This document shows, in pieces, positions 58,948 through 64,000 of a stretch of 64,000 nucleotides of DNA. Under the pieces are notes generated by a model. That model saw only the letters and a program-made list of their open reading frames with translations, was not told the DNA's origin and did not search any database. The translations under genes were made by a program, and so were the position numbers. Within the stretch, counting starts at the first letter, position 1, and each line of letters opens with the position of its first letter. This DNA is from Actinomycetospora succinea (GTDB lineage Bacteria > Actinomycetota > Actinomycetes > Mycobacteriales > Pseudonocardiaceae), in assembly GCF_004363095.1 (NCBI RefSeq), contig NZ_SNYO01000001.1:682001-746000 (forward strand). The letters are read 5' to 3'.

Positions 58948-58959
58948 TAGTCTCGCGGC
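58948..58959 (+). promoter_or_regulatory. Leaderless -10 of the GntR gene
   Basis: TAGTCT at 58948-58953 lies six bases before ATG 58960. The transcript would begin at the start codon. No ribosome-binding sequence precedes it. Confidence 0.45.
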
Positions 58960-59682
58960 ATGGCCCGGCAGGTCACCTCCACCTCGCTGACCCAGGCGGT
59001 GGCCGACCACCTGCGCATGCGCATCCACCGCGGAGACGTCAGCCCGGGTGAGCGCCTGCCCGCCGAACGCGAGCTCGCCGAGCAGCTCGGCGTCGCCCGG
59101 ATCAGCCTCCGGGAGGCGATCCGGCAGCTCCGCGAGGACGGCTACGTCGAGGTCCGGCGGGGCTCCACCGGGGGCACGTACGTCACCGAGCTGCGCCGTC
59201 CCGCGGAGGCCTGGCGTGCCCGGATGCGCGAGCAGGCCGGCGAGATCGACGACATCCTCGACTTCCGCATCGCGCTCGAGACGCAGACCGCCGCGCTCGC
59301 CGCGCACCGGAAGACCGAGGTCACGCTGGCCCCGGTGCAGGAGTCGCTCGGGGCGCTGCGGGACGTCATCGGGCGCACCGCGTTCCGCCAGGCCGACTCC
59401 CGCTTCCACGTCGCCCTGGCCCGCGCGGCGGGCAACGAGCGCCTCACCGACGCCGTCGAGACCGCCCGCGGCGAGCTCTTCAGCCCCCGCGACCTGCTGC
59501 CGTTCCGCGAGCCGGTCGAGGAGACGCTCCGTGATCACCAGGCGATCTTCGAGGCGGTCCGCGACGGTGACGCCGACCGTGCCGCCGAGGCGATGCGGGC
59601 GCACCTCGAAGGGGCGCGCCGCCAGCTGCGGGCCATCGTGTTCGGCGCCGACGACGACGACCCGGCGTGGTCGTCCGTCTGA
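58960..59682 (+). CDS. GntR/FadR-family transcriptional regulator
   Basis: This 240-residue FadR-type regulator has a winged HTH (QAVADHLRMRIHRGDVSPGERLPAERELAEQLGVARISLREAIRQLREDGYV) and an FCD effector domain with the helical acidic core (DIDDILDFRIALETQTAAL, FHVALARAAGNERL, DHQAIFEAVRDGDADRAAEAM) able to bind a metal and small carboxylate. It separates the GS/sox-like operon from the transporter side, so it likely senses the substrate and controls both. A leaderless -10 precedes ATG 58960. Confidence 0.93.
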   Translation: MARQVTSTSLTQAVADHLRMRIHRGDVSPGERLPAERELAEQLGVARISLREAIRQLREDGYVEVRRGSTGGTYVTELRRPAEAWRARMREQAGEIDDILDFRIALETQTAALAAHRKTEVTLAPVQESLGALRDVIGRTAFRQADSRFHVALARAAGNERLTDAVETARGELFSPRDLLPFREPVEETLRDHQAIFEAVRDGDADRAAEAMRAHLEGARRQLRAIVFGADDDDPAWSSV

Positions 59683-59713
59683 CCCGATCCGGGCCTGTCC
59701 GTTTCACACGGGG

Positions 59714-59738
59714 TTGACACGGTGTGGCGTGGGCCACC
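59714..59738 (+). promoter_or_regulatory. Promoter of the membrane-protein/permease operon
   Basis: TTGACA (59714-59719), 19 bases, TACTCT (about 59739) is a good -35 with an acceptable -10 in GGGGTTGACAC. The start codon at 59850 leaves about 100 bases of leader. A dyad follows at 59756. Confidence 0.5.
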
Positions 59739-59755
59739 TACTCTCCCTCCGTCCA

Positions 59756-59774
59756 TGGTCTTCACTCCGGACCA
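59756..59774. promoter_or_regulatory. Dyad TGGTC-N9-GACCA below the permease promoter
   Basis: This perfect 5-base inverted repeat lies just below the likely transcription start of the permease operon and fits the TGGT...ACCA class of FadR/GntR operators. GGACCA recurs once just downstream. Confidence 0.45.
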
Positions 59775-59849
59775 AAGCACGGACCAGCGCCCGCACGACG
59801 TCGTCGGATCGCTTCGTGACGCCGGTGCGCCGCGCACGGAGGCATGCCG

Positions 59850-60146
59850 ATGAAGAGCCTCGACGAACGGATCGCGGTGCTGCTGCACCGTGACCGTCTG
59901 CTCGCCCTGGGGGCGACCGTCGCGATGTGGGTGGTCCTCGTGTTCGTCCTCGTCGCGGCCGCCCCGACCGTCCCGAGCACCGGGCTGTTCGTGGTGCTCG
60001 CGGCGGCGCTGGTCGCCCTCGGCGCCCTGAACACCGCGTCGGCGGCGGCCCTGATCCGCCGCTACCGGCTGGCCAGCGACCAGGTCTACCGCCCGGACAT
60101 CGAGAACCTCGACGCCCAGCGGGCCGCCCGTGAGGGCACGTCGTGA
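59850..60146 (+). CDS. Small membrane protein, unknown (first of permease operon)
   Basis: This 98-residue protein has a charged N-terminus, two membrane helices (LALGATVAMWVVLVFVLVAAA, GLFVVLAAALVALGALNTASAAAL) and a polar C-terminus with ARG/Asp-rich RPDIENLDAQRA. I do not recognise the family. The start is ATG 59850 because GGAGG (59838-59842) lies seven bases ahead; ATG 59844 would be only one base away. It overlaps the next gene (GTGA) by four bases. Confidence 0.6.
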   Translation: MKSLDERIAVLLHRDRLLALGATVAMWVVLVFVLVAAAPTVPSTGLFVVLAAALVALGALNTASAAALIRRYRLASDQVYRPDIENLDAQRAAREGTS

Positions 60147-60607
60147 CCGCCGAGGGCGGCGGGCCCGCCGCGCCCCGTCAGGCCTACGAGCCCCCCAAGC
60201 AGTCGGTGGGCGGACAGCTCCTGGACGCCGTCGTCGTGCTCGCCCTGATCTTCGTGACGCTGTTCGCCACGACCTACATCACCAGCGCCGAGGACCAGGC
60301 GACCACCGAGGCCCGGCCCCTGGCCGAGCAGCCGTTGACGCCCGGCGAGCGCACCCAGTACCAGAAGATGATCGACGCGGGGGTCGCGGACGAGCCGACG
60401 CTCGCCGCGGGCGTCGAGGCGAACCAGCCCTCCGACGACAAGTACGAGATCGACGTCCTCGCGCTGATCGGCACGATCGTGCTGCTGGGGCTGTACCTCG
60501 GCTTCGTCTACCGCACGTCGTTCCGCGAGTACCGCGAGGTCATCGAGGAGCGCTTCGGCCCCGCCGAGGCGGCCGACCCGACCGAGACCCCCGGGAGGCA
60601 GCGATGA
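60143..60607 (+). CDS. Membrane protein, unknown (second)
   Basis: This 154-residue protein has two helices, VGGQLLDAVVVLALIFVTLFATTYI and ALIGTIVLLGLYLGFVYRTSFREY, separated by an external region of about 50 residues (SAEDQATTEARPL...YEID). GTG 60143 overlaps the previous stop and the stop overlaps the next start (ATGA). It is not similar to any family I know. The position suggests a transport accessory. Confidence 0.6.
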   Translation: MTAEGGGPAAPRQAYEPPKQSVGGQLLDAVVVLALIFVTLFATTYITSAEDQATTEARPLAEQPLTPGERTQYQKMIDAGVADEPTLAAGVEANQPSDDKYEIDVLALIGTIVLLGLYLGFVYRTSFREYREVIEERFGPAEAADPTETPGRQR

Positions 60608-60786
60608 GTGCCGTGGCCGTGGTGGAGCTGATCGCGTGGGTGCTCAGCGCGATCATCGCGATCTGGCTGGTGTCCGACCTGCTGCGGATCGGACGGCAGC
60701 ACGACGAGTCCTCGCTGGTCAACGTCCCGGATCCGTTCGAGGACCCGCCGGCGACCGGTGACGGCGCCGGGGTGAGGTCGGCATGA
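60604..60786 (+). CDS. Small single-helix protein, unknown (third)
   Basis: This 60-residue protein has one N-terminal helix (VVELIAWVLSAIIAIWLVSDLL) and a short Asp/Pro-rich tail. Small size and one helix suggest a structural or regulatory subunit for the permease. ATG 60604 overlaps the preceding stop, and the stop overlaps the permease ATG 60783. Confidence 0.6.
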   Translation: MSAVAVVELIAWVLSAIIAIWLVSDLLRIGRQHDESSLVNVPDPFEDPPATGDGAGVRSA

Positions 60787-62246
60787 GCGCCACCGAGGAC
60801 GCCCCGACCCCGGTCGCCGCGACGGGGTCCGGCGACGGGCCGGGCACCGACCGCCCCGCCCTGCGCAAGGTGCTCGCCCCGATGCACATCTGGGCGCTCG
60901 GCGTCGGCATCGTGCTCGTCGGCGAGTTCATGGGCTGGAACTTCGCCGTCGAGAAGGGCGGCATGTACGGCGCGCTGGTCGCCTGCTGGGTGGTCGGCCT
61001 GCTCTACACGTGCATCGTCATGATCAACTCCGAGGTCACCTCGGCGATCCCGGCGGCCGGCGGGCAGTACGCGCAGGCCAAGCACACGGTCGGGCCGCTC
61101 ATGGCGTTCAACGTGGGCCTGTACCTGACGCTCGCCTACACGATGCTCGAGGCCGCCAACGCCAACGTCATGAGCGCGCTCCTCACCGCGCTGTCCGGGC
61201 TGCTCGGCAGCGAGCAGGAGCTCTCGCCCTACCCGTTCGCGATCCTCGCGATCCTGGCGCTGGCCTTCCTCAACTACCGCGGGGTGTTCGCGTCGCTGAC
61301 GCTCAACCTCGTGATCACGGCGTTCGCCTTCGCGACGATCCTGGTGCTGTTCGTGGGACTGCAGGGGTGGTCGCCGTCGGCAGAGCTCGACCTCGCGGGC
61401 CTCGCGGGCGACGTGACGAACGCGCTGCCGTACGGCTGGATCGGCGTCATCGCGGCCTTCCAGTTCGGCATGTGGTTCTACCTCGGGATCGAGGGCACCG
61501 CCCAGGCCGCCGAGGAGTGCCGCTCCGCCCCGCGGTCGGTACCCCTGGGCAGCCTCGCCGGGATCATGACGCTGATCATCGCGGCGTCGCTGACCTGGTA
61601 CGTCTGCGCCGGCACCCTGCCCTGGCACTACCTGGGCACGGCCATCACACCGCTGTTCGACGCCGCGCTCGTGTCGGGTCAGGGCGTGCTGGTGGTGCTG
61701 CTCCTGCTGGGCACGCTGTGCGCGACGCTCGCCTCGGCGAACGGCTGCATCAACGACGCCTCGCGGGCCTGGTTCTCGATGGGGCGCGACCGCTACCTGC
61801 CGGAATGGTTCGGCGCGGTGCACCCGCGGTACCACACGCCGTTCCGGGCGATCGTGTTCCTCGTCCCGGTGGCGATCGCGTTCGCGCTGCTCCCGGTGGT
61901 GCTCGACGAGCCGACGCTGCTCTCGACGGTGATCACGTTCTCGATCCTGTCCGGGCTGCTGATGTACAGCTTCATGGGGCCGAGCTTCATGCGGTTCCGC
62001 AAGCTGTGGCCGCTCGGCACGATCGCGCGGGCCTACACCCTGCCGCTGCACCCGGCACCGGCGATCGCGCTGCTGGCCCTGTCGGCCGTGGTCTTCTTCG
62101 CGACGTTCCTCGGGTACGGCGTCGCGCTGCTCTCGATCCTGGCGTTCTACCTGCTCGCCTCGATCTGGTTCGTGCTGCGGCGCTACAAGTACGTCCGCCG
62201 GGGCGCCCAGTTCACCGCGGACCTGCCGCGGCCGCAGGGGTACTGA
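60783..62246 (+). CDS. APC-family permease (amine/ethanolamine-type)
   Basis: This 487-residue carrier has 12 helices of the amino acid-polyamine-organocation family, with GEFMGWNFAVEKGGMYGALVACW and AAGGQYAQAK in helices 1-2 and EECRSAPRSVPLG in the loop. It resembles the ethanolamine/choline-type APC group. It probably imports the amine or N-methyl amino acid used by the oxidase and ligase opposite. Its gene ends one base before the next gene. Confidence 0.9.
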   Translation: MSATEDAPTPVAATGSGDGPGTDRPALRKVLAPMHIWALGVGIVLVGEFMGWNFAVEKGGMYGALVACWVVGLLYTCIVMINSEVTSAIPAAGGQYAQAKHTVGPLMAFNVGLYLTLAYTMLEAANANVMSALLTALSGLLGSEQELSPYPFAILAILALAFLNYRGVFASLTLNLVITAFAFATILVLFVGLQGWSPSAELDLAGLAGDVTNALPYGWIGVIAAFQFGMWFYLGIEGTAQAAEECRSAPRSVPLGSLAGIMTLIIAASLTWYVCAGTLPWHYLGTAITPLFDAALVSGQGVLVVLLLLGTLCATLASANGCINDASRAWFSMGRDRYLPEWFGAVHPRYHTPFRAIVFLVPVAIAFALLPVVLDEPTLLSTVITFSILSGLLMYSFMGPSFMRFRKLWPLGTIARAYTLPLHPAPAIALLALSAVVFFATFLGYGVALLSILAFYLLASIWFVLRRYKYVRRGAQFTADLPRPQGY

Positions 62247-62247
62247 G

Positions 62248-62925
62248 ATGACGACCCTCGTGGTCCTGGCCCTCGTGGCGGCGGGCGTCGTCGTGCTCGT
62301 CGTGCTCCACCGCCGGGCACGGGCCGCGGCCGCCACGGAGCGGTGGGCGCTGTTCGCCGACGTGCTGCCCCTGCTCGACGACGCGCGCCTGACCGGCGAG
62401 CGCGGTGACCACCCCGTGCTCACCGGTCGGCTGGACGGGCGCCCCGTGACGATGCGGGTGATCGTGGACGCGGTCGCGCTGCGCAAGCTGCCGGTGCTGT
62501 GGGTGGAGGTCGTCGTCCACCGGCCGCTCGCCGTGCCGGGCACGCTCAACGTCCTGCTCCGGCCGCTGGGCACCGAGTTCTTCTCGCCCGACTCCGGCTT
62601 CACCCACGAGCTGGAGCCGCCCGCCGGCGTGCCCCGCCCGGTCCGCGTGTCCTGCGCGGGTCCGGGGCGGGCGCCGTCGCCGGACGTCCTGGCGCCCGCC
62701 GTCGAGCTGCTCGCCGACCGGGACACCAAGGAGCTCGGCGTGGGCCGGGGCGGGCTGCGGGTGGTCCTGCGGGTCGCCGAGGCCGAGCAGGCGAGCTACC
62801 GCTCCACCCGGCGGGCGGTGTTCGACCGCCCGCGCCTGCGTCCCGACGCGCTGACCCGCGCGGTCGCGGTGCTCGAGCAGGTCGGCGACCGCGCCCAGGG
62901 TGCCGTCGTGGAGGTGACGTCCTGA
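62248..62925 (+). CDS. Unknown protein with N-terminal anchor
   Basis: This 225-residue protein has one N-terminal helix (TTLVVLALVAAGVVVLVVLHRR) and a soluble, probably cytoplasmic, domain with strands (RPVTMRVIVDAVALRKLPVLWVEVVVHRPL, LRVVLRVAEAE). No motif is recognised. ATG 62248 follows the permease stop directly and its stop shares a base with the next start. Confidence 0.6.
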   Translation: MTTLVVLALVAAGVVVLVVLHRRARAAAATERWALFADVLPLLDDARLTGERGDHPVLTGRLDGRPVTMRVIVDAVALRKLPVLWVEVVVHRPLAVPGTLNVLLRPLGTEFFSPDSGFTHELEPPAGVPRPVRVSCAGPGRAPSPDVLAPAVELLADRDTKELGVGRGGLRVVLRVAEAEQASYRSTRRAVFDRPRLRPDALTRAVAVLEQVGDRAQGAVVEVTS

Positions 62926-63200
62926 TGCGCGTCCGCCCGTGGATGGTCCTGCTGGTCGCCGTCGTGCTGCCGGGCTGCGGCCACGTCCTCCTGCGCATGC
63001 CGGTGCGCGGCCTGATGTTCGCGTTCTACACGCTGCTGCTCGGCGTGATCACCTGGAACCTGACGACGCCCGACACCTCGCTGGTCGGTCGCCTGGCCGG
63101 CGGGCTGTTCGTCTACGCGGTGAGCCTGTTCGACGCCTACACCTGGGCGGTGCGCCGGGAGCACGCGACATCGGTCGACGTCTCCCCGCAGGCAAACTAG
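62925..63200 (+). CDS. Small membrane protein, unknown (fifth)
   Basis: This 91-residue protein has a hydrophobic N-terminus ending GCGHVLL, then two helices (LMFAFYTLLLGVITWNL, LAGGLFVYAVSLFDAYTWAV). The VVLPGCG could be read as a lipobox-like stretch, but spacing and the following helices make an ordinary membrane protein more likely. ATG 62925 overlaps the preceding stop by one base. Confidence 0.55.
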   Translation: MRVRPWMVLLVAVVLPGCGHVLLRMPVRGLMFAFYTLLLGVITWNLTTPDTSLVGRLAGGLFVYAVSLFDAYTWAVRREHATSVDVSPQAN

Positions 63201-63254
63201 TTTCATGTGAATAGGTCGACCCGGTCCTCTCCCGACGTAGGAAGGCTGAGTCCC

Positions 63255-64000
63255 ATGTGCGGCATCATCGGTCTGCACCTCCGCGATCCCGAGCTCCACC
63301 CGATGCTCGGCTCGCTCCTCGACGACATGCTCTGCGGTGTCTCCGAACGCGGGCCCGACTCGGTGGGGGTCGCGGTCTACGGCGACGAGCAGCGCAACCC
63401 GCCCGGCCAGAGCGCCGTGTCGGTGCTGCACGCGCCCGGTGACCTCGACGTGGCCGTGGGAGCCCTGCTGCCGAACCGGCCGTCCGTCACGGCCACGCGC
63501 ACCGGCGACACCACGGTGCTGGCGGCGCCGGTGGCGGCGGAGGCGCTGACGGCCGCGGTCGCCGCGGCGGCCCCCGACGCGCTGGTGGTCGGGCGGGGCG
63601 ACGACCTCGTCGTCTACAAGGGCGTCGGGCACCCGTCGGACCTCGCCGTCACCTACGGGCTGCGCGAGGTCACCGGCTGGCAGGGGCTCGCGCACACGCG
63701 CATGGCCACCGAGTCCGCGATCATCCCCGAGGGCTGCCACCCCTACTCGGTCGGCCCGAACCAGTGCCTGGTCCACAACGGGTCGTTCTCCAACCACGCC
63801 ACGGTGCGCCGCGACCTCCAGCGCGCGGGCGTCAGCTTCGACTCCGAGAACGACTCCGAGGTCGGCGCCCGGTTCGTGGCCGCGTGCCTCGCCGAGGGCG
63901 ACGACCTCGAGAAGGCGCTGCTGCGGCTGGGCGAGACCTTCGACGGCTTCTACACCCTGCTCGTCACCAGCGAGGAGGGGTTCGCCGTGGTCCGCGACGA
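63255..64000 (+). CDS. Class II glutamine amidotransferase (GlxB/MgsA-like), 5' part
   Basis: About 248 N-terminal residues of an Ntn-type amidotransferase are visible before the window ends. The mature nucleophile is Cys2 in MCGIIGLHLR, with VSERGPDSVG, HTRMATES, NQCLVHNGSFSNH and the DSEVGARFVAACLAEG block. This is the GATase class II domain of stand-alone glutamate-synthase-like proteins. In the N-methylglutamate pathway mgsA encodes this domain and is followed by mgsB and mgsC. AGGAAGG precedes ATG 63255. A plain asparagine-synthetase-type enzyme would be expected to continue differently. Confidence 0.85.
   Translation, partial: MCGIIGLHLRDPELHPMLGSLLDDMLCGVSERGPDSVGVAVYGDEQRNPPGQSAVSVLHAPGDLDVAVGALLPNRPSVTATRTGDTTVLAAPVAAEALTAAVAAAAPDALVVGRGDDLVVYKGVGHPSDLAVTYGLREVTGWQGLAHTRMATESAIIPEGCHPYSVGPNQCLVHNGSFSNHATVRRDLQRAGVSFDSENDSEVGARFVAACLAEGDDLEKALLRLGETFDGFYTLLVTSEEGFAVVRD

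Noticed and set aside
58786-59849. Glycine or other riboswitch in the leaders of the amine cluster
   Set aside because: The leaders are short or GC-rich with simple dyads. No conserved aptamer core was found.

Overview
The window is GC-rich, almost gapless DNA with frequent GTG starts, ATGA/GTGA start-stop overlaps and many leaderless-looking promoters. Together with DUF222/HNH (13E12-type) genes, a class F sortase, DUF3159 and a class I lysyl-tRNA synthetase, this points to an actinobacterium, most likely a Pseudonocardiaceae-like soil organism. The genus is inferred from gene content, not from a marker gene.

Layout. 1-4382: the end of an FAH-family enzyme, class I lysyl-tRNA synthetase, an AIM24 protein and a DUF4397-class F sortase fusion. 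4535-14379: a catabolic and uptake block with a CoA-transferase, an MHS-type transporter, a four-gene operon (Rieske ferredoxin, two amidohydrolases, a dehalogenase-like hydrolase), a LysR regulator and a taurine/nitrate-type ABC importer. 14381-20107: a methyltransferase, a SipW-type signal peptidase fused to a LamG domain, its TasA-like secreted partner, and the first DUF222-HNH nuclease gene with a PafBC-like damage promoter. 20329-25655: ileS, tRNA-Gln(CTG), tRNA-Glu(CTC), an alpha/beta hydrolase and an EamA exporter. 25799-35495: a second catabolic block with a P450, a divergent LysR gene, then seven tightly coupled genes (flavin monooxygenase, FAH, ornithine-cyclodeaminase-like, DapA-like, MHS transporter, bicupin dioxygenase-like, second P450). 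35517-41870: a TRIC channel, L,D-transpeptidase, DUF1996 secreted protein, CadC-type sensor with P-type metal ATPase, and DUF2255. 41919-43970: the second DUF222-HNH gene with the same promoter. 44033-52346: a DJ-1/PfpI protein, S9 peptidase, crotonase, DUF3159, and a TetR-controlled set of MFS transporter, FAH enzyme and cyclase. 52352-64000: heterotetrameric sarcosine-oxidase-like genes with a glutamine-synthetase-like gene, facing a GntR regulator, small membrane proteins, an APC permease and a class II glutamine amidotransferase cut by the window end.

How the genes work together. The last block resembles the N-methylglutamate route for methylamine (a gamma-glutamylmethylamide-synthetase-like ligase, a class II amidotransferase as expected for N-methylglutamate synthase, and a four-subunit sarcosine-oxidase-like dehydrogenase), with its own permease and regulator. 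Sarcosine or glycine betaine breakdown is the alternative. The two central catabolic blocks each pair oxygenases or hydrolases with an MHS transporter and a LysR regulator, and their substrates cannot be read from sequence. The most unusual items are the signal peptidase that carries a SipW-type signal motif inside its own chain, the two HNH genes with matching damage-type leaderless promoters, and the set of uncharacterised membrane proteins in the methylamine/sarcosine-like cluster. No CRISPR array, insertion sequence, rRNA or prophage was seen, and no stretch over 300 bases lacks a gene.
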